DNA of 64,000 nt from Lepiota brunneoincarnata. Lineage: Eukaryota; Basidiomycota; Agaricomycetes; Agaricales; Agaricaceae. Below, one piece after another: positions 1-10,180 of the stretch. The stretch spans positions 248,001-312,000 of the forward strand of contig JAEBUN010000042.1 in the NCBI GenBank assembly GCA_023014365.1, in the 5' to 3' direction. Each line of letters begins with the position of its first letter. The stretch's first letter is position 1. Under the pieces are notes generated by a model. It worked only from the letters and a program-made list of their open reading frames with translations, was not told the DNA's origin and did no database searches. The translations under genes were made by a program, and so were the position numbers.

Positions 1-957
1 ACACTTGTGTCCAAGAACAATCAAGCCATGGACAGAACAGTAGCTGAGCTGTCAAAACACTTCAAACTCCGTGATCTTGGTCTCACCTCCTTTCTTCTCA
101 ACATCCAGATCACTCAGGATATCCCCAACCGCACCATCTCCCTTTCCCAATTGCACTATATTGATTCTATGCTCAAACAGTTTGGTATGGATGACTGCAA
201 TCCTGTGAAGACTCCTATGAGTCCAGGAATTGACTTAGCCAACATCACAATCTCCCCTGCAGAACAAGACCAGATGCGCTCTATTCCCTATCTCAGTGCT
301 GTGGGTGCACTCCAGTACTTGGCCACGATGACTCGTCCCGACATTGCATTTGCTGTTGCTTATCTGGGGCGGTTTAATCACAATCCTGGCCCCCAGCACT
401 GGGCAGCTGTCAAACACCTCTTCCGTTACCTCAAAGGCACTGCTGACTACAAGCTAGTCTACAGAGGGAACAATGATGACAAGTTGTTTATAACCTACTC
501 AGATGCCTCTCATGGTGATTGCAAGGAGACAGGACGAGCAACAGGTGGATATGTAACTCTGGTGTGTGGTGGCGCTGTAGGATGGTCCTCAAAGCGTCAG
601 GGATTGGTAACACTGTCTACTACTGAAGCTGAGTATGTTGCAGCAGTTGAAGCAGGCAAGGAGATCATGTGGATGCGCAACATTCTCTCAGAGATTGGAC
701 ACATCATTTCCTTCCCTTCGACACTCTATGTTGACAACAAGTCAGGAATACAGGTTGCAAAGAATCCAGAACACCATGGACAAATGAAGCACCTAGACCT
801 TCGACTCTACTGGCTCCGTGATGCAGTGGAGGCTAGAATGATTGATCCAGTGCATGTACCAACCACTGAGCAGTTGGCCGACATCCTCACCAAGCCTGTT
901 CCTGTGTCGATTGTGGAGTCCACAGTACCTCTTTTAGGTCTGCGACGGCATGTCTAA
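1..957 (+). CDS. Ty1/copia polyprotein, C-terminal part (Copia-1), 5' cut by window edge
   Basis: The frame is already open at the window edge and runs to TAA at 955-957. It covers the end of a copia reverse transcriptase and its RNase H. Visible landmarks are the copia motif TRPDIAFAV near residue 110, FNHNPGPQHWAAVKHLFRYLKG, the RNase H motifs TYSDASHGD and STTEAEYVA, and the terminal LADILTKPV box. There is no internal stop, so this copy is younger than the other copia copies here. The first ~105 bases match 52200-52305 closely, so Copia-1 and Copia-2 are the same family. The protein copies the RNA intermediate into cDNA in cytoplasmic particles. The start codon is outside the window. Confidence 0.93.
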   Translation, partial: TLVSKNNQAMDRTVAELSKHFKLRDLGLTSFLLNIQITQDIPNRTISLSQLHYIDSMLKQFGMDDCNPVKTPMSPGIDLANITISPAEQDQMRSIPYLSAVGALQYLATMTRPDIAFAVAYLGRFNHNPGPQHWAAVKHLFRYLKGTADYKLVYRGNNDDKLFITYSDASHGDCKETGRATGGYVTLVCGGAVGWSSKRQGLVTLSTTEAEYVAAVEAGKEIMWMRNILSEIGHIISFPSTLYVDNKSGIQVAKNPEHHGQMKHLDLRLYWLRDAVEARMIDPVHVPTTEQLADILTKPVPVSIVESTVPLLGLRRHV

Positions 958-975
958 TGCAGTAGGACTTGTCAG

Positions 976-1027
976 ATCAAGGGGGTGTGTTAGGAGTGCC
1001 CTGTGACATGCCAGGATGTGCTACATA
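976..1027 (+). repeat. Polypurine tract and truncated start of Copia-1 3' LTR
   Basis: Downstream of the copia stop there is an A/G-rich tract (979-985) followed by TGTGTTAGGAGTGCC, which fits plus-strand priming and the start of a 3' LTR. Only about 40 bases can be LTR, because chromodomain-coding Gypsy-2 sequence starts by about 1028. The LTR is therefore broken. The exact junction is uncertain by 10-20 bases. Confidence 0.6.
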
Positions 1028-1293
1028 ACACCATACCCGCCCGATCGGATCCGCCGCCCGCGCCAGTTTCCATTGACGGTGAACCAGAATACGAGATTGC
1101 CCGCATCGTCGACTCTAAGATCGATCGGCGCCGCGCGTGCAAGCTCCTCTATAAAGTCATCTGGTTAGGTTACGAAGACACTGAAGAAGAGTCCTCGTGG
1201 TTGCCAGCCACCGAGCTTGAACATGCTATAGATCTCGTAGAGGTTTTTCATTCCTCTTACCCTGCAAAGCCTGGTCCTCTTCACTCACTTTGA
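1028..1293 (+). pseudogene. Gypsy-2 integrase C-terminal chromodomain fragment
   Basis: This encodes about 85 residues reading EYEIARIVDSKI, LLYKVIWLGYEDTEEESSWLP and ELEHAIDLVEVFH, followed by a short tail and a TGA stop. The aromatic and acidic cage positions of a chromodomain are present (Y/W-K-V-x-W-x-G-Y, then S-S-W-x-P). Chromodomains of this type sit at the end of chromovirus integrases and are thought to direct insertion to modified chromatin. The upstream integrase core is absent, so this is a 5'-truncated remnant. It faces the antisense Zn2Cys6 gene with 69 bases between the stops. Confidence 0.85.
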
Positions 1294-1362
1294 GTTACTG
1301 ACCACACATCACACCAAGAAACAACCATGTATTAAACAAACCCAAAAAACAACCCCGTACAA

Positions 1363-2448
1363 CTACCTATCGGTGTCGTCTCCAGAGAGCCCGGGCGACC
1401 CATTCACTTCTTCCATCAAATCCTGCACCTCCTCCTCCGAAGCGGGCCCGACACTCCCCTCCGAACCCTCCGTCTCCGAAAAATTTCCACTCAACCAATT
1501 TCCGTCCACCTGAGCCTCCCAACGCCGTAGTTGCTCGTAGCGGCCAGCAAGCGACCCCATCTTGTCGACCTTTTCCCCCAACCGAGCGATGGACCGCTCA
1601 ATTCGCACCTCCAGGATGTAGATTTTCTTGACGGTCTCCTGGTGCCTTTCTTCGATGAGCCGTTTCAACTCTACAAGGTCCATCAATTGGCATCCATCAT
1701 AATACAGGATTCCTTACTCACCTTCGAATTGCTGGCCCAACAAACCACCGGCCCCGCTCGGCTCCGTCTCCTCTTGACCCCCGCACCGTTTTTTCATTTT
1801 GCTGCACCGACGGCAACTCCTGGTGTTACTAAGAAACTATCAGTATGTAGTCCGGAAATCCTCCAAAATGACTTACCCGCCGGCCACCTCACATGGGACC
1901 CCGTCTCGCTGGCACCTCCAGCAGGGATTCTCGCCCCCGAATATGTGCACATTGCCCTGTCGCAGGGCCGCCCTCGCCTTTGCCTTCCCCTTACCCTTAC
2001 CCCCTGAATCCCCGGAGTCCTCCTCCCCCTCTTCCTCCTCGTCCCTCGCCTCATCCCTATCCGTATATTCGGAATCCGACTCCTCCGTATCTACTTGCAT
2101 CGGGTCTTCCGACAGATGGCTTGACGAGGCCCCTGTGGTCGTCGCAACGAGTTGGGCCCGAATCACCCGACGCTCTGCCTCGGCGGTTTCCTCTTGCTGC
2201 CTCCTGATCTCCTCCGCATATCGCTCCTTCGCGCGCTCTTCCGCTTGTCGCTGGCGCAGCTCTATGAGCCGCCATCGCTCCTCCTCTTGGCGCTCTATTG
2301 CCAGCCGCCGCTCCTCCTCCTCTCGCCGTTCCTCTTCTTCTAGCCTCTCGATTTCGAGCCGCTCTCGTTCCTCTCGCTCCGCCTTCTCTCTCAGTAATCG
2401 CGCCTTGCGCTCCGTAGCGGTCGGTTGACGGGATGGTTGTCTGCTCAT
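1363..2448 (-). CDS. Antisense Zn2Cys6 coiled-coil protein carried by Gypsy-2 (3 exons)
   Basis: I read three exons: 1877-2448, 1722-1828 and 1363-1670 (complement). The introns start GTAAGT and GTGAGT, end TTAG and GTAG, and keep the frame, giving 328 residues. Residues ~10-115 are a highly charged coiled coil rich in Arg and Glu; an acidic stretch follows. The first intron splits a Cys cluster: exon 1 ends with CWRCQRDGVPC, exon 2 continues SCRRCSKMKKRC. Together this is CX2CX6C-X9-CX2CX6C, the fungal binuclear zinc pattern, although the domain sits in the middle of the protein rather than at the N-terminus. A second helical segment fills exon 3. The gene is antisense to pol and lies between pol and the 3' LTR. 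It is probably a DNA-binding protein of the element; its target is unknown. Confidence 0.8.
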
Positions 2449-2569
2449 GGGGGTAGGAGGTCAAGTTGTGTCCTCTCAAATTCGAATCAGTTCACCTTTT
2501 TTTTTATACCCTCGTGGAATTTTCCGGTGGGCCCCGGTCTAGACCGCCTTGGGCCTCGAGGCTCGGCCC

Positions 2570-2583
2570 TAAAGGGGGGGCAC
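2570..2583 (+). other. Gypsy-2 polypurine tract
   Basis: AAAGGGGGGGCAC directly precedes the TG of the 3' LTR. Its position matches the plus-strand primer site of an LTR element in plus orientation, consistent with the chromodomain direction. Confidence 0.7.
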
Positions 2584-3244
2584 TGTCATATCCACACCAA
2601 ACCTAGAGCTTAACCATTAGGCTTCGGCTTCTCGACTCCACGTGTGCTCCACACGACAACCCTATGCCCTCCGACTCGGCCCCGACTGGCTCCGACCGCA
2701 ACCCTTCGCCCCGATCACGCGACCTACCTCTACACGTGCCACGATCACCTGACCCTCGGTGCTCCCATTGTCCAGTTCTCCATTCTCCGTCCGTAATCAG
2801 AATACGTTACCAGTCTCCATACCCGTACCGGTCTCCATTCCATTCAAAATTATTCGTAATCTGCTTGTAACCATATGGGTCTCCGCTTCGCTCCGCACGT
2901 AGTCAGTACGAGTCATAATTCGTCGAGCTAGTAGTATATATACCGTAGGCACTTGGCTTGTACTCCTCAGTCTGATAATCGAATCGAGCAGCGGACCAGT
3001 CCCCTGTTCCCTATCCTCCTCTCTCTCTGCCTCGCTCCGCTTCAGCCCCGACTTCCTGAAATACGGACTCGGACAGTAGGAGGGCACAGCACATAAGCTG
3101 AGGCCGCAAGTCCACTCTCCGCCCGAAGTACTCCGCCTCGGTCCCGCCGTCTACGTACTGACGTCGTCCCGTCCCCCGGTTACCTTATACCAAGGATACC
3201 ACCCCGACCCTCCGCTTCGGTTCCGACCCGCACCGGCTCTAACA
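2584..3244 (+). repeat. Gypsy-2 3' LTR (661 bp)
   Basis: The LTR starts TGTCATATCC and ends GGCTCTAACA. Its borders are fixed by the homologous solo LTR at 30119-30779, which has the same ends in inverted orientation, the same length and a clear target duplication. The base after the LTR resumes LINE-A sequence (CCATTGCAGGCC). A TATA-like stretch (TATATATACC) lies near 2935. CpG is frequent here and strongly reduced in the solo copy. Confidence 0.88.
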
Positions 3245-4881
3245 CCATTGCAGGCCTGATCCCCATCCATCTTCATCTCCAGAAGCTTTGTGATCATGCT
3301 GAGTTGTGGTACGCCACACTTGCACCGGACCACCCCATTCGTGCCCTCCTTGGCTGGGGGTTACAGCAGCGATCTCCGGTCTCATGTCTGGTCCATAGCC
3401 AGGCTCTCTCCCCACAAGCTGATCAAGGTGAAGGGGCCTGTTGTTGAAGCTAACCAGTGTCTTGCTGCCCTTGCCAGGCCTTTTGATGCCGTTGTGCCGG
3501 AGGCTTGGCTGGGGCATCGTCTCTTGGATGTGTACCCGGGGAGGGTCCACTTCCACTCATATGACTGGGGGGCAGAGGACACCCTTACGGCCCATGTTGT
3601 GGCTCTTGACTGGGTTCTTGCCCAGGTGCAGGCTGATCTGGGGGTTCTGGTGGCAGCGATGGACATGAGTCTGCCACCTTGCTGGGTCCACCAGGCAGTT
3701 TCAGCTGCCCAGGTTTTCCAGGGGCTGGACTGCATCCATGCAGTCCAGCTTCCAGGGGGCAAGGTTACAGCTCCAGAGGCCGAACTTTTTGCCATCCGGC
3801 TGGCGGTGTCCAAGGCAGTTACTGTCGAGGGCGCCGCTGGTCTTGTCTTGTTCACTGACTTGATGGCTTCGGCCAGGCAGGCAGTGGACCCATCGGTGCA
3901 CTCTGCCCAGGGTCATTCCTTGGCGGTCTGTCGCCTTCTCACCAGGTGGTTTGCCGGAGATCTGGCCTGCTCGGTTCATTTCTGGGAGGTCCCTTCGCAT
4001 GCAAAGTAGCCTTTTCATACTCAGGTGCACAACTTTGCTAGGTCGTTGCCTCCCATTGGGGTAGGGGCTCATCCCCGGGCCTCACTCAACTACCTCCATA
4101 AGGAGGAAGTATGTTCATGTCAGGACCACTGGATCGATTCATTCCAGGATCCTGACCATCACAGGCATGGGTTCCTCCAGCTCGCCAGGGACGATGACTG
4201 TCCTCTGTGGCCCACATATCTCCACAGTGGGGCCTGGATCCCACACGCTCACTTGGTGTCAGTAATGGCCTGGATGACGCATGCTATTCTTAATCACATG
4301 CCGATAGGGAGCTATTGGAGGTGCTTTTTCCCACAGGAAGATTATTCCTGCTGCTGCAGGTTTTGGGAGGAGACCTGTGAGCATGTGTTCCGGAATTGCC
4401 CTAGGCACTCCATGGCAGGGGTCCTGGCTATGGTTGAGGCCCTCATTGCTTTCCTCGAGATGTCGCCAACCACATTCGCGTTCGCTGAGAGGGCTTGGCC
4501 CCCTCTGGGGGGTATCGGCTAGTGGCTCTGCCTGGTGCCCGGTTGGGTCCAGGCCAGGGCTTTGGTTATTCCCCCACCACCTTTGGGTGGCATGTAGGAA
4601 TTTACATGGGAATTGACCCCTAACCCCCAGCAAGGGGGGGGACCTTGCCCCAGTTTGGTTCCCATGCCACGTGCTGGGCAGCAGTCATCTTCCCACCTCT
4701 GTTTGCTTGGGGTAGCTTTGTCCTGGGCATGGGGAAATGCATGCCCACATCCGTGGTCATGCATTGTATGTACAGATACCCTGTAGTGTATGGCTTGGTC
4801 ATTTGTACTGTAGTACGTTGCTGCACACAGCCTCCCTATGTGGCCCATGTAATAAATTGGAGATTTAAAAAAAAAAAAAAA
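3245..4881 (+). pseudogene. LINE-A copy 1: RNase H, C-terminal zinc knuckle, 3' UTR and poly(A)
   Basis: The plus-strand frame encodes the end of LINE-A ORF2. Its RNase H region includes FAIRLAVSKAV and LVLFTDLMASARQAVDP. A terminal CX1C-type knuckle (CCCRFWEETCEHVFRNCPRHS) precedes the stop at 4522. One in-frame TAG at 4007-4009 replaces the Trp codon seen in other copies. The 3' UTR carries a short GC hairpin (4624-4638), an AATAAATT signal and a poly(A) tail at 4867-4881. The 5' part was cut off by the Gypsy-2 insertion and lies left of the island junction. Full LINE-A encodes endonuclease, reverse transcriptase and RNase H for target-primed reverse transcription. Confidence 0.88.
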
Positions 4882-5058
4882 TGGAGGCAGGAGGACAGCT
4901 GCCACCCAGTGCATGGTGTGAGAACCCAACCTGGGCAAGGTCCCCCCCTTACCGGGGGCTAGGGGTCAATTCCCACATAAATCCCTACATGCTACCTGAA
5001 GGCAGCGGGGGAATAACCAACACCCTGGCCCGGACCCAACTGGCACCAGGCAGAGCTA

Positions 5059-8000
5059 CTAGCTGATACCCCCCAGGGGGGGCCCAGCCCTCTCAGCGAA
5101 CACAAATGCCGTTGGTGATGCCTTGAGGAAAGCAATGAGGGCCTTGATTGTAGCTGGGACCCCAGCCATGGAGTGCCTAGGGCAGCTCCGGAACACATGC
5201 TCACAGGTCTCCTCCCAAAACCCGCAGTGACAGGAAAAGTCCTCCTGTGGGAAAAAGCACCTCCGATAGCTCCCTATCAGTGCATGGTTAAGTATAGCAC
5301 GCATCATCCAGGCCATCACCAATACCGAGTGAGCATGCGGGATCCAGGCCCCACCGCAGAGATACGTGGGCCGCAGGGGACGATTATCGTCCCTGGTGAG
5401 CTGGAGGAAACCATGCCCACGATGGTCAGGATCCTGGAACAAATCGATCCAGCAGTCCTGACACAAACGTACTTCCTCCTTGCGGAGGTAGTCAAGTAAG
5501 GCCTGGGGATGAGCCCCTACCCCAACAGGAGGCAACAACCGTGCGAAATCGTGCACCTGAGTGTGGAAAGGCCACTTTGCATGCGAAGGGACATCCCAGA
5601 AATGGACCAAGTGGGCCAGACCTCTGGCCAACCACCCAGCAAGAAGGTGGCAGACCACCAAGGAATGACCCTGGGTGGAGTGCACTGATGGGTCCACCAC
5701 CTGCCTGGCCGAGGCCATCGAGTCAGTGAACAAGATAAGACCAGTGGTGCCCTTGACACTAACTGCCTTGGACACTGCCAGCCAGATGGCGAAAAGTTCA
5801 GCCTCGGGAGCCATAACCTTTCCCCCCGGAAGCCAGACAACATGGACACAGTCCAGCCCCTGGAAAACCTGGGTGGCTGAAACTGCCTGGTGGACCTGGC
5901 AGGGCGGCAGACTCGTGTCCGTCACTGCCACCAGAACCCCTGGATCGGCCTGCGCCCAGGCAAGAACCCGGTCAAGAGCCGCAACATGGGCCATAAGGGC
6001 ACCCTCCACCCCCCGGTCATACAAATGGAAGTGGACCCTCCCCGGGTACACATCCAAGAGGCGATGCCCTGGCCAAGCCTCTGGCGCAACAGCATTGAAA
6101 GGCCCGGTGAGAGCAGCAAGACGCTGGTTAGCGTCAACAACAGGCCCCTTCACCTTGATCAACTTGTGGGGAGAGAGCCTGGCTATGGACCGGACATGAG
6201 ACTGGAGATCGCTGCTGTAGCCCCAGCCAAGGAGGGCACGAACAGGATGGCCTGGAGCAAGCATGGTGTACCGCAACTTGGCATGATCACGGAGCTTCTG
6301 GAGATGGAGATGAATGGGGATCAGGCCCACAATGGCCCCGACCCCCCCATCGGGTGACATCCTGAAGGCACCGGTAATCCAGAGTGCAGCCCAACACTGC
6401 ATCCGGCGGAGGTGGTCCAGCATGCCCTTACACCTAGCGCCCTGGTAATACCACAAGCGAAAGCTGTACATGGCTATAGGAACCACGCATGACTGATAAA
6501 GAAGGCGCTTCTGATCAGGCAGAAGCCCCTGGACAGAGTTACCAAGCATCCCCATGACCCTGACTGTAGAGACAGCCTTGGTAGAGTAGAAGCAAATGTG
6601 CTCCTTAAACATGAGGGCACAATCAAAATAGAAACCCAAGTACCTCCAATAGGTCTTGGGCCAAAGGGGGGTGACACCAGTGAACAGGGGAAACCCCAAG
6701 TCCACTGGGGGATTCTCACTGGAATGATCCTGTGAGAAATGGAAGAGCTCAGACATGTTGTGCTCCACGACAAGCACAAACCAAGTAAAGGTGTCATGGA
6801 CCACCTTGTAAGATCTGCAGAGCAGGACGCAATTAGTGTCCAGGTCCCAGGCCTGCACCATGATAGTGCCATTGTTGATGTAAGACAGGAGCAAGAGGCC
6901 TGGTTGAGGGAGCCCCCGCTCGATAATATACATGGCTGGGGCCAGATAAAGGCCGGACAGGATGGGTGAGAGGGCAGATCCCTGGCCCACCCCCACCTCC
7001 GCCTGGAACGGTTCAGACAGGAAGGAATTCCAGGCATAGCTGGTAAATCTCCCCATGAGATATGAAGCAAAGAACTTGCCGATGCAAGGGGGGAACCCCT
7101 GCTGGGCAAGAATCGCAAGAAGCATCCCATGGTTCAGGGATGGGAAGAACTGCATGATGTCGAAGGCAAGAACACTTGTCTTCAACCCATGGGTCCACCT
7201 GGCATGGACTAAGTGCATGAGGTAGGCACCAGCATCTTCAGTGGACCACTGGATCACACTGCCAAACTGGTTCAGATGGAACATGCCGAACTTGACAGAC
7301 TCAAACTGCAAGCAGTGCAAGATCATTTTCTCGATAAGTTTACTGAGAGTATTAAGAAGGATGATTGGTCTGAACACCTTCGGAGTAGCATAGGAGGGCT
7401 TGCCAGGCTTTGGTATGATAACCGACATGCTCTCCTTAAAGTGACGAGGCCAGTGCCCGCACCCCATGCAGGCATCAGCGATCTGACAGACCAGACAGAT
7501 AACCGTCAGGTCCGCCAGAATGGATTTGAGGTGCGTCCATGTGATGTGGTCTGGACTGGGCAAAGATAATGAGGAGCATGCATGCAAGGCCTCATGCATC
7601 TCCAGATTGGAGAAGACCAGCCACTCCCGTGGTGGGAGCAGATTGATCTGATCAAGAACCCTGACATTGACCAGATGATTGTTGGTAGTGTTGTAGGAGC
7701 CGTGGAGCCCTTCCCAGAGCTCCTCGAGAGTATTGCAGGGGCAATCACGATAGCAGATCACCTTGCAGGGAGGCAACTTGCATGCCCTGACCCAATCCAT
7801 CAGGTCCCAGGGGCGCTTGTTGGTAGAAGCAATCTCCTCAATGCACTCATCGAAGAATTTGCACTTGGCGGTCTTCCAGGTCTGCTTAAACGTGCAAGCA
7901 TCCTTCTGGTCCCGGGACCAAGCAAACATCACGTAAGTGTGGGAGCACTCATTGTCCCACCACAGTTTAGACTGCAAGACAATGCAGACCTCCTTGGAGT

Positions 8001-8756
8001 GGGCAAGCCACACCTCGGAGAAGACTGCAGAGATGGCCAAGGCCACCTCATTGATCCTGCTGGGTGAGCCCAGGTCCAGATGATCCAGACCCATGAGCCC
8101 TGTCGAGACCTCAGCTAGGAACTTGGCCTCCTCATCCGAGTCCCGCTTCAGTGAGTGCCTGGGCACAGCCTCCTCGAAGGCTTCCAGGGGAATAGTGATC
8201 TGAAGGGGGCAATGGTCAGATTGACCCCGCAGATTGGGACACTGCATGGGAAGCGGCAAGTGGCCTGTAGCCACCCTCACAAACATGAGGTTGATCACAG
8301 TAGAGGCGAGCCCCTCTTCAAAGGGGAAGTGCATGGGGCCTAGGTTCTCAGGGAGCGAGAGATCCTGGCCCAGCAAGTCCACCGTTTCCAGCAGGGAGGC
8401 AGTGGCAGTGGGATTGTGGGGAGCCCACAGGTCCCACTGCGGCAAGTGGCAGTTAAAGTCCCCTGACATGAGGGTGTACTGTGGGAGAGAGTCAACCGCA
8501 TCTGCTAGATAGCGGATGCCTGACTGCCTGTTGTCCAAGTAGACATTGAGAAAGTACACCACCTCCCCATGCAAAAACATGGAGACAGCCATAACGTCAT
8601 GGTGGTCAACAACATCACATCAAAGCGAGGGTCGGAGCTGCATCATCTGGTTATGTACATATGCCATAACCCAAGGAGGCTGATCCAGGGAAGAAGGAGG
8701 GTGGAACAAACACAGCCACTCTGGATGCTTGGGCGCCCCGACAACCTCATCCCCGT
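5059..8756 (-). pseudogene. LINE-A copy 2 ORF2: endonuclease, reverse transcriptase, RNase H, Cys knuckle
   Basis: A continuous 1177-residue frame begins at Met 8592 and extends upstream through one TGA (about 8614, probably from CGA) to the LTR junction. Domains in order: APE-type endonuclease (SGDFNCHLPQWD and GQSDHCPL; the FLLQEPPW motif lies beyond the LTR at 10057-10163); reverse transcriptase (FRPIILLNTLSKLIEKMI, AFDIMQFFPSLNHG, GVGQGSALSPILSGLYLAP); thumb; RNase H (LFAIWLAVSKAV, LILFTDSMASARQ); and a CX1C...H...C knuckle near the end. The catalytic YxDD motif reads SYINNGT here but SYVDDGT in copy 4, so this copy has lost its catalytic aspartates. Its single-ORF plan resembles the Tad/I group; the clade is inferred. 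Confidence 0.9.
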
Positions 8757-10056
8757 TGATACGCCAATTTCACACCTATACATGAATTCTGTACTCCAGA
8801 ATGATTCTCTACATAGAATCATTGGCTATATCATTAAAGAACCCTATAGAGGATTGGTACTATGTCCCGTAGTAGCCAGTTCGACCGAACTGAGGATATT
8901 CAAGCCTTGGAAGTGTTCAAACCAGCTCATTATCACTAAGCTTAGTGAACCAAGCTATCAGAACACTCTCCGCAGGGATTCCGGACTTTACATAGCCTAT
9001 CGAGTATACTCCGGTTGCATCAAGGGACCTTACGAGCAGTTTTCTGATGAACTTGGATTCGTTGGAACCTAAAGAATGTACATAGCGGCTGTTGCAGGAG
9101 TATTACGCCCATAGCGAGCCCAATAATGATGACCAGACCACGGAATGGAACATCCAACATTCGGGAGGCAACACTCGATGCCCAAAACCCTAGACATATC
9201 AAAGACTCATAATTAACAAGTGCTTTGTGGGTCCCAGCACCTCAGCATACTGCCTGACTGAGATTAATTACAATGGATCAAGGGATTGTACATATGCCAT
9301 ACATTCCGATCATAATTGATCCAGAGGTTTAACGCGCTTGTGTAGACGCAGAATAATGCAGACGAGCACGGAACACGTCTGGCTGGATTGCCATTCGTCA
9401 ATCAGAGAAAAACCCATAACCCAGGGCAAGGTAGAAATGCTGCCAAACCTTCCAAAATATTCTGCAGTACCTGTAACAATTAAGCTTATTGTTTTCTATT
9501 TCATATTTACTATCTCTTGCATGTATCTAAACAATATAAATATGGTTGCGCTTGTTTGTGGAGAAGCAAGAGGTCTCACCCCTGCTTCTACACGCAAGTC
9601 TGCAAGCTGTGATCAAGAACAGTTTCAGAGGACTATTTAGTGTGCGCCGTTAAGTGTGATTTCTTCAGTTGTCGACCAACCCAGAGACAGAAACAGAGAA
9701 CAGAGTCCAGAGTTTAGAGTTCCAGAGTGCTAGAGACAGAGACAGAGACAGAGAACAGAGTTCAGAGACCAGAGACCAGAGACTAGAGACCCCACACTTT
9801 GAATTGACAGGGATTGTCCTTTCATTGTTGCACCGTACGGCTAAGATAACTTCAACGGCTGTTCATTAACCTCTAAAAACACTATTCTCTTGAATTTCAC
9901 TGTCAGAACGCACCCCCCAAACACCCTAAAAGACGAAACTGTTCATTATCTATCTAATACTACTTGTATTAACTTAAGCTTATCGAATTTCGACTAAGCT
10001 TAGTGGGAACAAGCCATTTATCTATATTAAAACCCACAAAAGTTTCCACCTTTTCA
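8757..10056 (+). repeat. Solo LTR of Element-D family (1300 bp)
   Basis: The repeat starts TGATACGCC and ends CCTTTTCA. Its limits are set by the 5' LTR of Element-D (32533-34535), which is also exactly 1300 bp after removing a nested solo LTR and its target repeat. The flanks carry a 4-bp duplication, CCGT, at 8753-8756 and 10057-10060. It interrupts the endonuclease of LINE-A copy 2. It contains four TAAGCTTA palindromes, one inside a perfect 16-bp palindrome at 8933-8948, and a GAGACA microsatellite near 9685-9790. CpG is better preserved than in the other copies. The long open frames within it look accidental. Confidence 0.9.
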
Positions 10057-10180
10057 CCGTCAGGGTCAGAGGAGGACGGAACACAATGGATGGAGTGCCA
10101 AGGTGGCTCTTGTAGTAAGAACATGTCAACTTCGTCCTTGAATTGTTCTAGTAAAGTGTCCACAAGAATGTAACTACCCT
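10057..10180 (-). pseudogene. LINE-A copy 2 endonuclease N-terminal segment
   Basis: On the minus strand 10057-10163 encodes LLEQFKDEVDMFLLQEPPW and a further 14 residues, the start of the APE-type endonuclease with the conserved QEPPW motif. The frame continues across the LTR insertion into 8756. A TGA lies five codons upstream of 10163 in this frame, so either the copy is 5'-truncated here or the ORF begins nearby. Confidence 0.8.

Larger units (their letters stand above)
1028..3244 (+). mobile_element. Gypsy-2: 3' end of a chromodomain Ty3/gypsy element
   Basis: In order this piece contains the C-terminal chromodomain of integrase, an antisense three-exon Zn2Cys6 gene, a purine tract and a 661-bp 3' LTR. 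All of gag, protease, RT and most of integrase are missing on the left, where it abuts Copia-1. On the right the LTR ends in LINE-A coding sequence at 3245, so the element had inserted into a LINE. The family also left a solo LTR at 30119-30779 of the same length. Base composition is CpG-rich compared with the LINEs around it, which suggests a fairly recent copy. Confidence 0.85.
4882..10180 (-). mobile_element. LINE-A copy 2, near full-length ORF2, interrupted by solo LTR-D
   Basis: This is the best LINE-A copy in the window. It runs on the minus strand from its 3' UTR (4882-5058) up through ORF2 to the start of the endonuclease domain near 10163. It is split by a 1300-bp solo LTR at 8757-10056; removing that LTR and one CCGT duplication rejoins the reading frame exactly (SSSDPDG continues as DEVVG). 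No poly(A) remains, since its 3' end abuts the poly(A) of copy 1 tail-to-tail. The 5' end near 10165-10180 is uncertain. Confidence 0.85.

Noticed and set aside
1799..2428. Plus-strand frames across the Zn2Cys6 gene (Ser/Arg-rich, up to 209 codons)
   Set aside because: They are shadows of the Glu/Arg-rich coiled coil on the minus strand, where splice sites and a zinc motif support the gene.
4617..4635. Telomere-like CCCTAACCCC in LINE 3' UTRs
   Set aside because: Only one and a half repeat units are present, and they are better explained as part of the conserved hairpin region.
7213..8343. Plus-strand ORFs opposite LINE-A ORF2 (60-160 codons)
   Set aside because: Antisense shadows of the reverse transcriptase and endonuclease; the same shadows recur at every LINE-A copy.
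9669..9869. GAGACA microsatellite as a possible CRISPR-like or coding repeat
   Set aside because: It is a simple degenerate hexamer run inside LTR-D, without spacers; the encoded Asp/Arg/Glu frame is trivial.
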